DNA of 64,000 bases from Croceibacterium salegens (GTDB taxonomy: Bacteria; Pseudomonadota; Alphaproteobacteria; Sphingomonadales; Sphingomonadaceae): contig NZ_WTYM01000033.1 of assembly GCF_009827435.1 (NCBI RefSeq), forward strand, positions 62,001 through 126,000. The letters run 5' to 3'. The notes under the pieces are model-generated. The model saw only the letters and a program-made list of their open reading frames with translations, had not been told where the DNA came from and ran no database searches. Within the stretch, counting starts at the first letter, position 1; each line of letters opens with the position of its first letter. Position numbers and translations under genes: made by a program. Below are positions 8,071 to 17,496 of the stretch, piece after piece.

Positions 8071-10845
8071 CTACCGCACGCTGATTCCATAATGGGCGTA
8101 CTTGCGCTCCAGCGAGGGATCGCGGGCCAGTGCGGCAGCGATGTCGTCGGAGCCCTTCTTGTCGCCCATCGCCTTGCGCACCACTCCGCGCATCAGGAGC
8201 GTCGGGCTGAGCTCGGGGCTAGACAGCAGCGCAGCATCGATGTCGTCGAGCGCTTCCTGCAGGCGGCCGAGCCGGAAGTAGGCCATCGCCCGGCTGTCGA
8301 GCACCGGCGGCGACCAACTCGATTGCTCCACAGCGCGAGTGCAGACCTGCGCGAGGTCGTCGGGCTGGTAGTTCCAGCTTGCCTTGAACCAGCACCGCGC
8401 GTTGAGCATGGTCGGGTCGCCGGGGCGTTCGGCAAGCAGGTCCTCGATCTTTGCGAAGCCATCGTCCTTGCGCCCGGCCTGGGCGTAGAGATCGCTGAGT
8501 TCCATTCCGATCGACTGGCGCTCGTTGGCGTCGCCGTCGAGGTTCTCGACAATGGCGATGGCCTCATCGACCCGATCGAGTTCGGCCAGGATCTGCGCCT
8601 CGTAAATCGCCGAGCCGACCGAGGGATCAAGGTCGGATGCCGCGCGGGCATCGGCCAGGGCGTCGTCGAGCCGTCCGAGGTCCAGCAGTAGCCCCGACCG
8701 TGTCCAATAGGCTTGCGTGTCGGGCGCCAGTTCGATTACCTTGTTCATGTCGGCCAACGCACCATCGCGATCATAGGTGCCGCTGCGGAAGCGGGCGCGG
8801 TTGAGGTAGTTGTCGGCGTCGTCCGGTTTTCTTTCGATCAGTTTGGCGTAAGCCTGCTCGATCGGCGCCAATCGCGAACGGTCCCTCTTGCCGGCGAATT
8901 CGAAGCGCCGGGAAACGTCACGCGGTGCTTCGAGCGTGAGCGCGAGCGAGCCGAGGCGACTGGCGCGCGAACGCTCGGCCATCGCCTGGTCGGCGGGGAG
9001 TTCCCCGCCCTGCGAAGTGGCGAAGTCGGTCACGAAGAAGCGATTGCCCTCGATCTTCGCGCTGCGTTCGAGGTGCGTCCCGGCAATGTCCTCGTCAAGC
9101 GTGGTCTTGCCTTCGAGTTCGAACTTCCCCTCCGTATCGGGGAGCAGGATCGTCACCTCGTTCATCTGTGCCGACGGTCCGTCGAGCTCGACCGGGATTT
9201 CACTCCACGCCTTGCGCGATCGGTCGGGCTTGAACTCGAAGCCGGTTGTCACGAGGTTCAACTGGCGCTTGCCCTGCCCGCGATCCCAGCGCCAGAGCGT
9301 GGTCATCAGGCCTTTCACTTTGACTATGGCCCGGTTGTTGGCGGCATCGAATGTCATCGATCCTTCGATGACCTGAGTAGGCCCGATCGAGGAAGCCACG
9401 AATCCCGCGATCAGGTCGTCCATCTGGTCCTTGCCGGCCTGATCGATAAGCGCGCGCAATGTGCCGGCGAACGATCCGCCGACCGTCCACTCGGCGTCGA
9501 ACAACATCGGCAGGTCGAGACCGGGGCGATTGTCATACGTAATCTTGATGCTGCGGTCGAACTGTCCGCTCCGGCGCGGCGTCATCGCCACAAGTCCGGC
9601 GCCCTCAGCCCGCACTGGCAAGGCATTGCGGAACGGCGGGACCGCCTTGAGCGTCGCCAGCGTCGCGCCCGAATCCGTGCCGTCGAGCCAGTATTCTTCT
9701 CCGCCGAGCGTGGCGTGGACGATGATGTGGTCGAACGCGCCCGGCATCGGCAGCATCTCGGACACCGCATCCCCTGCGACCGAACTGACCAGGGCGGGCT
9801 CGGCCTTGATGTCCATCGCGTGCAGCAGCGCGAGCAGCAGCAGGGTCTTCGCCTTGCAGTCGCCGTAGCGCTTCTGCCAGGTGTCCGCCGGGCTCTGCGG
9901 AATATAGTTTCCGCCTTCCATCCCAACGGCGAGGTAGGCCACCTCGTCCTGCACCAGTCGCAGCGCTGCGGCCATGCGCGTCATCTTGTCGTCGCTCGCG
10001 GCGACGATCTTCGCCACTTCGGCGGCGAGGGGGCTGTCCGCAGCGATCGTCCCATCGGTCGCATAGAGCGGGGCCATGACGCTGGAGACTTCCTGCCAGC
10101 CGGCGAAGCTGCCGGCCTGCAGAATGTTCGGCAGCTTGAAGCGCGCGGGCGCGTCGCCAGGCATGTCCTCTGGCTTGGCCAGAGGCAGCATCACAGTAAT
10201 CGATTCGAACCCGCCGGCTGCGACCGGCTCGGGCAGGTGGAGCGGGTGCGTGGTCGACCAGCGGATGTCCGAGCCCACCGGCCACGACAGCTGCACACTG
10301 GCCGACTTGGCGTCGACCGGGGCGGCGATCAGCGGGACGACCGCCTGCACTTCCTTGCCCAGAGTCTGGTCGGAAACCGTCATACTGTAGGCAACGCGCA
10401 GGATATCGCCGACGCGCAGCCCCGGCACGGTCATAGTCGCGGTCATCGCCCCGGTGAGCGTGCGCTGTTCGAGCTGCTGTTCGCGCCGCAGGACGTCGAA
10501 CTTGGAGCCTTGGGCCAGCACGTCGATCGTCTCGGCGCCGCGAATTATTTCCACGCGGTGGATGATCAGGTCGCCCTTGTCGGGCAGCCACGGCGCCTGG
10601 ATCGTGCCGAGGGTATTGAGCATCTGCGGATTGTCCACCCGCAGGGCGCGATCGGTGTAGTTGGTGACTGTCCCTTCGACCAGGCGCCGCTCGTCGTCGT
10701 AGAGTACGATCGTCGGGCCTTTGGTATCGGCCGGCAGCGGCTTTACCGAAACCCAGGCCGGGGCCGGCTGGTACAGCGGTTCCTCGCCCGCCATCGCAGG
10801 TGCCGTGATTGCCGCAGAAGTCAGCAAAAACAGGTGCTTGTACAT
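8071..10845 (-). CDS. Secreted DUF3857 / transglutaminase-like / TPR protein
   Basis: A signal peptide (to about residue 19, AMA) precedes a DUF3857-type beta domain (about 50-250). Next comes a transglutaminase-like domain with an intact Cys-His-Asp set (YGDCKAKTL about residue 335, FDHIIVHA, YWLDGTDS), then a beta-rich region. The C-terminal third (about 660-900) has several tetratricopeptide repeats. DUF3857 plus transglutaminase is common in Bacteroidetes and sphingomonads; the substrate is unknown. The catalytic triad suggests a real cysteine peptidase or amidase activity in the periplasm. The TPR tail could recruit partners. It appears monocistronic, divergent from purB across about 160 bp. 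Confidence 0.8.
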   Translation of the reverse strand: MYKHLFLLTSAAITAPAMAGEEPLYQPAPAWVSVKPLPADTKGPTIVLYDDERRLVEGTVTNYTDRALRVDNPQMLNTLGTIQAPWLPDKGDLIIHRVEIIRGAETIDVLAQGSKFDVLRREQQLEQRTLTGAMTATMTVPGLRVGDILRVAYSMTVSDQTLGKEVQAVVPLIAAPVDAKSASVQLSWPVGSDIRWSTTHPLHLPEPVAAGGFESITVMLPLAKPEDMPGDAPARFKLPNILQAGSFAGWQEVSSVMAPLYATDGTIAADSPLAAEVAKIVAASDDKMTRMAAALRLVQDEVAYLAVGMEGGNYIPQSPADTWQKRYGDCKAKTLLLLALLHAMDIKAEPALVSSVAGDAVSEMLPMPGAFDHIIVHATLGGEEYWLDGTDSGATLATLKAVPPFRNALPVRAEGAGLVAMTPRRSGQFDRSIKITYDNRPGLDLPMLFDAEWTVGGSFAGTLRALIDQAGKDQMDDLIAGFVASSIGPTQVIEGSMTFDAANNRAIVKVKGLMTTLWRWDRGQGKRQLNLVTTGFEFKPDRSRKAWSEIPVELDGPSAQMNEVTILLPDTEGKFELEGKTTLDEDIAGTHLERSAKIEGNRFFVTDFATSQGGELPADQAMAERSRASRLGSLALTLEAPRDVSRRFEFAGKRDRSRLAPIEQAYAKLIERKPDDADNYLNRARFRSGTYDRDGALADMNKVIELAPDTQAYWTRSGLLLDLGRLDDALADARAASDLDPSVGSAIYEAQILAELDRVDEAIAIVENLDGDANERQSIGMELSDLYAQAGRKDDGFAKIEDLLAERPGDPTMLNARCWFKASWNYQPDDLAQVCTRAVEQSSWSPPVLDSRAMAYFRLGRLQEALDDIDAALLSSPELSPTLLMRGVVRKAMGDKKGSDDIAAALARDPSLERKYAHYGISVR

Positions 10846-11004
10846 TATTTGAGCGCCCCTTCATGCGGCCCTGACCGCAAATAGGCGGGCACAAAACCAT
10901 GCCCGCGCCGGCAATGCAAACGCATTTCCTTCGGCACCTGCACCTTGCTATCGCGGCGCGCTGCTTCTAGCGGCTGCGGCATCCCGTCCGCTCCGGAGTC
11001 CCCG

Positions 11005-12315
11005 ATGGTCCCCCGCTATTCCCGCCCCGCCATGACCGCCATCTGGGAGCCGGAAGCGCGCTATCGCATCTGGTTCGAGATCGAGGCCCATGCGACCGAC
11101 AAGCTCGGCGAGCTCGGCGTCGTCCCGGCCAGTGCGGCCAAGGCTCTGTGGGACTGGTGGAAGACCGATCCGAAGATCGACGTCGCCGCCATCGACGCTA
11201 TCGAGGCCGTCACCAAGCACGACGTCATCGCCTTCCTCGACTGGGTGGCGCAGCAGGTCGGCCCGGAGGCGCGATTCATGCACCAGGGCATGACCAGCTC
11301 CGACGTGCTCGACACGACGCTGGCAGTGCAGCTTGCCCGCTCGGCCGACATCCTGCTCGAAGACCTCGACGCCCTGCTCGCCGCGCTCAAGCGCCGGGCG
11401 ATGGAGCACAAGTACACGCCCAGCATCGGCCGCAGCCACGGCATCCATGCCGAGCCGGTAACTTTCGGCCTCAAGATGGCCGAGGCCTATGCCGAATTCA
11501 GCCGCGCCCGCGCCCGCCTCGTCAACGCCCGCGCGGAAATTGCCACTTGCGCGATCAGCGGCGCGGTCGGCACCTTCGCCAATATCGACCCGGCGGTGGA
11601 AGAACACGTCGCCGAGCGGCTCGGCCTCGCGGTCGAGCCAGTCTCCACGCAGGTCATCCCGCGCGACCGCCACGCCATGTTCTTCGCCACGCTGGCGGTC
11701 ATCGCCAGCTCGATGGAACGGCTCGCGGTCGAAATCCGCCACCTGCAGCGCACCGAGGTGCTCGAGGCCGAGGAATACTTCAGCCCGGGCCAGAAGGGCT
11801 CGAGCGCGATGCCGCACAAGCGCAACCCGATCCTGACCGAGAACCTGACCGGGCAGGCGCGGGTCATCCGCAGCTATGCCATGCCGGCGATGGAGAACGT
11901 CGCGCTCTGGCACGAACGCGACATCTCGCACTCATCGGTCGAACGCTTCATCGGCCCCGATGCCTGCATCACCCTCGATTTCGCCCTCGCCCGTCTCGCC
12001 GGGGTGATCGACAAGCTCCTGGTCTATCCCGAGCGCATGAAGAAGAACCTCGACCGCATGGGCGGGCTTGTCCACTCGCAGCGCGTGCTGTTGGCCCTGA
12101 CGCAAGCCGGGCTGACCCGCGACGACGCCTACCGCCTGGTCCAGCGCAACGCGATGAAGGTGTGGGAATCCGACGGCGCGCTGTCTCTGCTCGACCTGCT
12201 CAAGGCCGATCCGGAAGTCTCCGCCGCGCTCAGCGACAGCGAACTCGAAGAGAAGTTCGACCTCGATTACCACTTCAAGGCGGTGGACAAGATCTTCGAA
12301 AGGGTCTTCGGCTGA
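11005..12315 (+). CDS. purB: Adenylosuccinate lyase
   Basis: The product is the fumarase/aspartase-superfamily lyase that acts twice in purine synthesis, releasing fumarate from SAICAR and from adenylosuccinate. The signature SSAMPHKRNP with the flexible catalytic-serine loop is present at about residues 263-272, together with TSSDVLDT and the SIGRSHGIHAEP histidine region. At 436 residues it is full length. ATG 11005 is preceded by GGAG eight bases upstream; longer in-frame extensions lack family similarity. It is the first of the plus-strand biosynthetic run but is 101 bp from lapA, so it may be a separate transcript. Confidence 0.97.
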   Translation: MVPRYSRPAMTAIWEPEARYRIWFEIEAHATDKLGELGVVPASAAKALWDWWKTDPKIDVAAIDAIEAVTKHDVIAFLDWVAQQVGPEARFMHQGMTSSDVLDTTLAVQLARSADILLEDLDALLAALKRRAMEHKYTPSIGRSHGIHAEPVTFGLKMAEAYAEFSRARARLVNARAEIATCAISGAVGTFANIDPAVEEHVAERLGLAVEPVSTQVIPRDRHAMFFATLAVIASSMERLAVEIRHLQRTEVLEAEEYFSPGQKGSSAMPHKRNPILTENLTGQARVIRSYAMPAMENVALWHERDISHSSVERFIGPDACITLDFALARLAGVIDKLLVYPERMKKNLDRMGGLVHSQRVLLALTQAGLTRDDAYRLVQRNAMKVWESDGALSLLDLLKADPEVSAALSDSELEEKFDLDYHFKAVDKIFERVFG

Positions 12316-12416
12316 TCTACCTATAACCCTTCGGGGGGACAGGTTTACCCGCACTTTCCTTCCGTCAGTATTACACCTAGGTTTGCGGCAACCATGAACT
12401 AGGGAGACGAGGCCCA

Positions 12417-12752
12417 ATGCAAATCGTCCGCACGATAGTCTGGGTGCTGCTGCTGGTGGCGCTGCTCATCTTCACGGTGTTCAACTGGCAGCCGGTGACG
12501 ATCAAGATCTGGGAAAACCTGGTCCTCGAAACCAAGATCCCGGCATTGGTGATCGTCTCGTTCCTGCTCGGCCTCGTGCCGATGTGGCTGCTGCACCGCG
12601 CCAACAAGTTCTATCTCGGACGCCGCATCACCTCGCTCGAAACTGCTGCGCGCACCGCTTCGACGACACCCGTTGCGCCCACTCCGACGCCGCCCCCAGA
12701 TCCGGTGGTGAGCGAGGAACCCGTTGGCGACCTGAAGCCGGAGGGTCAGTGA
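12417..12752 (+). CDS. lapA: LapA-domain inner-membrane protein (DUF1049)
   Basis: This 111-residue protein has two membrane helices (about 5-25 and 42-64) with FNWQPVTIKIW between them, then a Pro/Thr-rich cytoplasmic tail. In E. coli LapA acts with LapB in LPS assembly and regulation; most alphaproteobacterial LapA-domain proteins are uncharacterised. The stop codon overlaps the GTG start of pyrF (GTGA), so the two are translationally coupled. A ribosome site (GGGAGACGAGG) precedes ATG 12417. Confidence 0.8.
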   Translation: MQIVRTIVWVLLLVALLIFTVFNWQPVTIKIWENLVLETKIPALVIVSFLLGLVPMWLLHRANKFYLGRRITSLETAARTASTTPVAPTPTPPPDPVVSEEPVGDLKPEGQ

Positions 12753-13423
12753 CCAATCCGGTCTATCTCGCCCTCGACCTGCCGCAACTCGATGCAGCCA
12801 AGGCATTGGCCGAACGGGTCAAGTCGCACGTCGGCGGCTTCAAGCTCGGCCTCGAATTCTTCTGCGCCCACGGCCACCACGGCGTTCACGAGATCGCCCA
12901 TGTCGGCCTGCCGATCTTCCTCGACCTGAAGCTGCATGACATCCCCAACACCGTGGCGGGCGCGATGCAATCGATCCACGTGCTCGAACCGGCGATCGTC
13001 ACCATCCACGCCAGCGGCGGGCGGGCGATGATGGAGGACGCCAAGGCCGCCGCGGCGGATAGCTGCAAGGTCGTCGCGGTGACCATGCTCACCAGCCTCG
13101 ACGAGCGCGACCTCCTGCGCACCGGAGTCTCCGGCAGTGCGCACGACCAGGTCATGCGGCTCGCCGAGCTGGCCGAAGCGGCCGGTCTCGACGGCATCGT
13201 CTGCTCGGGCCACGAAGTCGCCGGGGTCCGCAAGCAGTGGAAGGACGGTTTCTTCGTCGTCCCCGGCCTGCGACCGGCGGGCAAGGCGACCGGCGACCAG
13301 AAGCGCGTCGTCACCCCGCGCCAGGCCCGCGACGACGGCGCCAGCGTGCTGGTGATCGGCCGCCCGATCAGCCGCGCAGATGACCCGGAACTGGCGGCGC
13401 GCGAGATCGAGGCGACGCTCTAA
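12749..13423 (+). CDS. pyrF: Orotidine 5'-phosphate decarboxylase
   Basis: This TIM-barrel enzyme makes UMP in the last step of pyrimidine synthesis. The catalytic D-x-K-x-x-D motif is seen in FLDLKLHDIPNT, and the C-terminal phosphate loop in VVTPRQARDDGASVLVIGRPI. Length is 224 residues, typical of the short bacterial class. The GTG start at 12749 overlaps the lapA stop; longer in-frame starts would run back through lapA and are rejected. trpF follows 58 bp downstream. Confidence 0.96.
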   Translation: MTNPVYLALDLPQLDAAKALAERVKSHVGGFKLGLEFFCAHGHHGVHEIAHVGLPIFLDLKLHDIPNTVAGAMQSIHVLEPAIVTIHASGGRAMMEDAKAAAADSCKVVAVTMLTSLDERDLLRTGVSGSAHDQVMRLAELAEAAGLDGIVCSGHEVAGVRKQWKDGFFVVPGLRPAGKATGDQKRVVTPRQARDDGASVLVIGRPISRADDPELAAREIEATL

Positions 13424-13481
13424 GGCTCCTCATCCAAGTTCAGCATGACGAATGGGGGATGGTTCGCTAGGGACCCCCGCC

Positions 13482-14120
13482 ATGTCCGAAGATACCGAAA
13501 TCAAGATTTGCGGGTTGTCGACGCCCGAGACGGTCGATGCCGCGGTGGACGCGGGGGCGACTCACATCGGGCTCAATCTCTACGAGCCGAGCCCGCGCTA
13601 TGTCACGGTCGAGCAGGCGGTGAAGCTGCGCCGCCGGGTGCCGCCGTCGGTCAAGGTCGCGCTCGTGGTGGTCAACATGGAGGCCGAGCCGACTGCCCGG
13701 GTGCTCGACGCGGTTCGCCCGGACATCATCCAGTTCCACGGGCTGGAAACGCCCGAATGGCTCGCGCTGATCAAGAACAACACTCCGCTGGAGGTGTGGA
13801 AGGCCTGGGGCGTGCGCAACGCGGATTCCCTCGCCAACGCGCTGAAATACAAGGATGCGGTGCACAGGATGCTGTACGATGCGCCAGCCCAGAAGATGCC
13901 CGGGGGGACCGGCACGGCGATCGACTGGTCGATCATGGAAGGCTTCCGGCACCAGATTCCGTGGGGCCTGGCGGGAGGGCTTTCGCCGCAAAACGTCGCC
14001 GAGGCCATCGCCCGCACCGGCGCGCCGCTGGTCGATGCCTCCTCGGGCCTCGAAACCGCGCCGGGCGTCAAGGATGTGGACCTCATCCGGCAATTCTGCA
14101 AAGCGGCGCGCGAAGCCTGA
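13482..14120 (+). CDS. trpF: Phosphoribosylanthranilate isomerase
   Basis: TrpF catalyses the Amadori rearrangement of N-(5'-phosphoribosyl)anthranilate in tryptophan synthesis. The opening EIKICGL carries the catalytic-cysteine motif (KICG), FHG is present mid-protein, and the late WGLAGGLSPQNV plus DASSGLETAPGVKD segments form the phosphate-binding loops. At 212 residues it is full length. ATG 13482 (MSEDTEIKICG) is preferred over an in-frame ATG ten codons earlier. It leads trpB-trpA, as usual in alphaproteobacteria; trpE, G, D and C are elsewhere. Confidence 0.96.
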   Translation: MSEDTEIKICGLSTPETVDAAVDAGATHIGLNLYEPSPRYVTVEQAVKLRRRVPPSVKVALVVVNMEAEPTARVLDAVRPDIIQFHGLETPEWLALIKNNTPLEVWKAWGVRNADSLANALKYKDAVHRMLYDAPAQKMPGGTGTAIDWSIMEGFRHQIPWGLAGGLSPQNVAEAIARTGAPLVDASSGLETAPGVKDVDLIRQFCKAAREA

Positions 14121-14209
14121 TCTCCGCTTTCGGGCGCGTGAAGTCGGGATGAAGCGGGGCATAGCAATCGTGTCTCGACTTCGTTCGACACGAACGGCAA
14201 GGGAAGTCC

Positions 14210-15421
14210 ATGGAGAATAGTCCGAATTCCTTCCGCACCCAGCCTGACGAGCGCGGGCACTTCGGCCAGTTCGGCGGCCGCTACGTCGCCGAAACGCTGA
14301 TGCCGCTGATCCTCGACCTCGAGAAGGAATACCGCGCGGCCAAGGCCGACCCGAGCTTCAAGGAAGAGTTCGACGACCTGCTGGAGCACTACGTCGGCCG
14401 CCCCAGCCCGCTCTACTTCGCCCCGCGCCTGACCGAAGAGCTTGGCGGCGCGCAGATCTGGTTCAAGCGCGACGAGCTCAACCACACCGGCGCGCACAAG
14501 ATCAACAACTGCATCGGCCAGATCCTGCTCGCCATGCGCATGGGCAAGACCCGCATCATCGCCGAGACCGGCGCGGGTCAGCACGGCGTCGCCACCGCCA
14601 CGGTCTGCGCGCGTTTCGGCCTGCCCTGCACCATCTTCATGGGCGCGACCGACGTTGCCCGCCAGCAGCCCAACGTGTTCCGCATGAAGCTGCTCGGCGC
14701 CGAGGTCGTGCCGGTCACCAGCGGCGCGGCGACGCTGAAGGATGCGATGAACGAGGCGCTGCGCGACTGGGTCGCGAACGTCCACGACACCTTCTACATC
14801 ATCGGCACCGCCGCCGGACCGCACCCCTATCCCGAGCTGGTGCGCGACTTCCAGAGCGTGATCGGCAAGGAAGCCCGCGAACAGATGCTCGCCCGCACCG
14901 GCCGCCTGCCCGACCTGCTCGTCGCGGCGATCGGCGGCGGCAGCAACGCCATCGGCCTGTTCCACCCGTTCCTCGACGATCCCGACGTCGGGATGCTCGG
15001 CGTCGAGGCGGCGGGTCACGGGCTCGACAAGCAGCACGCCGCGAGCCTCGCCGGCGGCTTCCCCGGCATCCTCCACGGCAACAAGACCTACCTGCTGCAG
15101 GACGAGGACGGCCAGATCACCGAGGCGCACTCGATCAGCGCCGGTCTCGACTACCCCGGCATCGGCCCCGAGCACGCCTGGCTCAAGGAAACCGGCCGCG
15201 TCGAATACACAGCCGTGACCGATGACGAGGCGTTGGACGCCTTCCAGCTCCTGTGCCGCACCGAGGGCATCATCCCCGCGCTCGAGCCGAGCCACGCCAT
15301 CGCGGCGATCGTCAAGCGGGCGAAGGAGATGCCGCAGGACAGCGTGATCCTCGCCAACCTGTGCGGCCGCGGCGACAAGGACATCTTCACCGTTGCCGAG
15401 GCGCTGGGAGTGGAGATGTGA
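14210..15421 (+). CDS. trpB: Tryptophan synthase beta chain
   Basis: This PLP enzyme condenses indole with serine. Lys97 in HTGAHKINN is the Schiff-base lysine, and [13 protein letters not shown] is the PLP phosphate loop. At 403 residues it is full length. An AAGGGAAG ribosome site lies just before ATG 14210. The stop codon overlaps the GTG of a 61-codon gene (15418-15603) that separates it from trpA, an unusual arrangement for a complex whose subunits are normally encoded next to each other. Confidence 0.98.
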   Translation: MENSPNSFRTQPDERGHFGQFGGRYVAETLMPLILDLEKEYRAAKADPSFKEEFDDLLEHYVGRPSPLYFAPRLTEELGGAQIWFKRDELNHTGAHKINNCIGQILLAMRMGKTRIIAETGAGQHGVATATVCARFGLPCTIFMGATDVARQQPNVFRMKLLGAEVVPVTSGAATLKDAMNEALRDWVANVHDTFYIIGTAAGPHPYPELVRDFQSVIGKEAREQMLARTGRLPDLLVAAIGGGSNAIGLFHPFLDDPDVGMLGVEAAGHGLDKQHAASLAGGFPGILHGNKTYLLQDEDGQITEAHSISAGLDYPGIGPEHAWLKETGRVEYTAVTDDEALDAFQLLCRTEGIIPALEPSHAIAAIVKRAKEMPQDSVILANLCGRGDKDIFTVAEALGVEM

Positions 15422-15603
15422 GGCGCAGCTTCTTAGAGGCTCTGCGCATTGGCCTCGTTTACAGCTTAATATTCGCGATGTGCCGAGTCGTTGGCTTCTG
15501 GCTCGTTTCACGCCCGATCGATATCTGGCTCGAGCTCACAGTCATGATTGTCGCTGCGATTGCTATCACTATGCTCAAATGGCGCACAAAGTGGCTCGGA
15601 TGA
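15418..15603 (+). CDS. Small two-helix membrane protein between trpB and trpA
   Basis: This 61-codon frame starts at a GTG that overlaps the trpB stop (GTGA) and ends at a TGA that overlaps the trpA ATG (ATGA), so all three would be coupled in translation. A GGAG lies two bases before the GTG, which is close. The product has two hydrophobic helices (about 8-28 and 34-53) with an arginine between them, a basic N-terminus and a WRTKW tail. It is visibly less GC-rich than trpB and trpA, suggesting a later insertion. I recognise no family. The precise double overlap is the best evidence that it is translated. Confidence 0.6.
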   Translation: MRRSFLEALRIGLVYSLIFAMCRVVGFWLVSRPIDIWLELTVMIVAAIAITMLKWRTKWLG

Positions 15604-16382
15604 CCCGCCTCGCCTCCGCCTTCGCCAAGCCTCACCCGGCCCTCGTCTGCTTCATCACCGCGGGCGACGGCGACACCGCCGCCAATCTCGACGCGCTGGT
15701 CGCGGGGGGGGCGGACGTGATCGAGTTGGGGATGCCGTTTACCGATCCGATGGCCGACGGCCCGGCGATCCAGGCGGCGAACCTGCGCTCGCTCGGCGGG
15801 GGGACGAAGACCGCCGACGTGCTGAGGATCGCGACCGACTTCCGCGCTCGCCACCCGGACGTGCCGCTGGTGCTGATGGGCTATGCCAACCCGATGGTCC
15901 GCCGCGGACCGGAGTGGTTCGCCGAGGCCTGCACCAGGGCCGGCGTCGATGCAGTAATCTGCGTCGACCTCGCGCCGGAAGAGGACCCGGACCTCGGCCC
16001 CGCGCTACGTGAGGCGGGGATTTCGCTGGTCCGTCTCGCCACCCCGACGACCGACGCCTCGCGCCTGCCGACCGTGCTCGAAGGCTCCTCGGGCTTCCTC
16101 TACTACGTCGCGGTCGCCGGGATCACCGGCAAGCAGCAAGCGGCGATCGAATCGATCGAGAGCAACGTCAGCCGCATCAAGCGCTCGACCGACCTGCCGA
16201 TTGCTGTCGGTTTCGGCGTGCGCACGCCCGAGCAGGCCGCCGAAATCGCCCGGGTCGCCGATGGCGTGGTGGTCGGATCGGCGCTGGTGGAAATCATCGC
16301 CGAGCATGGGGCCAATGCACCCGCGAAGCTGCGCGAGCTTTCCGCGGCGCTTGCCGCGGCGGTGCACGAAGCGAGAAATTGA
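15600..16382 (+). CDS. trpA: Tryptophan synthase alpha chain
   Basis: The alpha subunit cleaves indole-3-glycerol phosphate and channels indole to TrpB. The catalytic acids are Glu42 (VIELGMPF) and Asp53 (DPMADGP). The phosphate-binding end is seen in GFGVRTPEQA and VVVGSALVE. At 260 residues it is full length. Its ATG overlaps the stop of the small membrane-protein gene (ATGA), so its translation should depend on that gene being translated. A palindromic repeat lies immediately downstream. Confidence 0.97.
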   Translation: MTRLASAFAKPHPALVCFITAGDGDTAANLDALVAGGADVIELGMPFTDPMADGPAIQAANLRSLGGGTKTADVLRIATDFRARHPDVPLVLMGYANPMVRRGPEWFAEACTRAGVDAVICVDLAPEEDPDLGPALREAGISLVRLATPTTDASRLPTVLEGSSGFLYYVAVAGITGKQQAAIESIESNVSRIKRSTDLPIAVGFGVRTPEQAAEIARVADGVVVGSALVEIIAEHGANAPAKLRELSAALAAAVHEARN

Positions 16383-16390
16383 TACAACTT

Positions 16391-16495
16391 CGTCATTGCG
16401 AGCGTAGCGGAAGCGAAGCTGGCCTTGGCCAACCAATCCAGAGCGTCCCGCAAGCCGCCCTGGATTGCCGCGGGGCTTCGCCCCTCGCAATGACG
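16391..16495 (+). repeat. REP/MITE-like palindromic element
   Basis: The ends CGTCATTGCGAG and CTCGCAATGACG are perfect inverted repeats. Inside, the nested pairs CCAATCCAG / CTGGATTG and GCGAAGC / GCTTCG continue the symmetry, so most of the 105 bp can fold into one long imperfect hairpin. Similar CATTGCGAG-ended palindromes are dispersed in many bacterial genomes as REP or MITE-like repeats. It fills almost the whole trpA-accD gap. It could act as an mRNA 3' stabiliser or attenuator; no transposase is nearby. Confidence 0.8.
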
Positions 16496-16521
16496 AAACA
16501 AGTAGTCTAGAGGCCCGTCCC

Positions 16522-17370
16522 ATGAGCTGGCTCACCCGCGTTCGCAATTCGCTGCCCTTCATGCAGAAGCGCGAGACCCCGGATAACCTCTGGGTCAAGT
16601 GCCCCGGCTGCAGCGAGATGCTGTTCACCCGCGAATACGAGGAAAACCTCAACGTCTGCCCGCGCTGCGAGCACCACGGCCGCATCGGCGCCGACGTGCG
16701 GCTCGAACAGATTCTCGATCCGGGCTACCGCCTGCTGGCCGCGCCGGAAGTGCGCGAGGACCCGCTCAAGTTCCGCGATTCCAAGCGCTACACCGATCGC
16801 CTCAAGGCGGCCCGCGCCAGCAACCCGCACAACGATGCCTTCACCGCCGCGGTCGGCACGATCGAGGGCAAGAAGGCCGTGGTCGGTGTGCAGGACTTCA
16901 CCTTCATGGGCGGATCGATGGGCATGGCGGTGGGCGAGGCCTTCTGCGACGGCGCCCAGCGCGCGCTCGACGAGAAGTGCGGCTACATCGTCGTCACCGC
17001 CGCCGGCGGGGCGCGGATGCAGGAAGGCATCCTCAGCCTGATGCAGATGCCGCGCGCCACGGTCATGACCCGGCGGCTGCGCGAGGCGGGCCTGCCCTAC
17101 ATCGTCGTGCTGGCCGATCCGACCACCGGCGGCGTCACCGCGAGCTACGCGATGCTCGGCGACGTGCACATCGCCGAACCGGGCGCGCTGATCGGTTTCG
17201 CCGGGCAGCGGGTGATCCAGGAAACGATCCGCGAAAAGCTGCCCGAAGGCTTCCAGCGCGCCGAATACCTGCACGAACACGGCATGGTTGATATGGTCGT
17301 AAAGCGCAGCGACCTGCGCCCGACGCTGGCGAACCTGCTCGGCTATCTCGCTCCGGCAGAGGCGGCCTGA
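16522..17370 (+). CDS. accD: Acetyl-CoA carboxylase carboxyltransferase subunit beta
   Basis: AccD is one of the two carboxyltransferase subunits making malonyl-CoA for fatty-acid synthesis. The N-terminal zinc ribbon is complete (Cys27, Cys30, Cys46, Cys49), followed by the crotonase-fold CT domain with [12 protein letters not shown] and GGARMQEG. At 282 residues it is full length. ATG 16522 ([10 protein letters not shown]) is the family start; upstream in-frame codons belong to the palindromic repeat. The trpA-accD-folC order is common in alphaproteobacteria. Confidence 0.97.
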   Translation: MSWLTRVRNSLPFMQKRETPDNLWVKCPGCSEMLFTREYEENLNVCPRCEHHGRIGADVRLEQILDPGYRLLAAPEVREDPLKFRDSKRYTDRLKAARASNPHNDAFTAAVGTIEGKKAVVGVQDFTFMGGSMGMAVGEAFCDGAQRALDEKCGYIVVTAAGGARMQEGILSLMQMPRATVMTRRLREAGLPYIVVLADPTTGGVTASYAMLGDVHIAEPGALIGFAGQRVIQETIREKLPEGFQRAEYLHEHGMVDMVVKRSDLRPTLANLLGYLAPAEAA

Positions 17371-17496
17371 CACGCGGCCGATCGGCCGACAGCGCGCATT
17401 TCCACTTTCCTACAACGGTCCAATCGTGCTGAGCAGATTTCGATGCTGCTTCCTTTCTTCCTTGCGCCTGAATTGCACCTCGCCGCCCAACGGCAT

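Noticed and set aside
8713-10884. Very long open frame antisense to the DUF3857 gene, and similar ones opposite ydbH, atpB, alaS, pafA and cckA
   Set aside because: High GC makes antisense frames long. These have Arg/His/Asp-rich compositions without motifs, while the opposite strand encodes recognised proteins.
13454-13481. GGGGG...CCCCC pairing between pyrF and trpF as a terminator
   Set aside because: Only five G-C pairs with a long loop and no T-run; likely chance in GC-rich DNA.
14169-14192. CGTGTC/GACACG hairpin before trpB as a possible tryptophan attenuator
   Set aside because: There is no leader peptide with tandem Trp codons, no T-run and no alternative stem, so attenuation is not supported.
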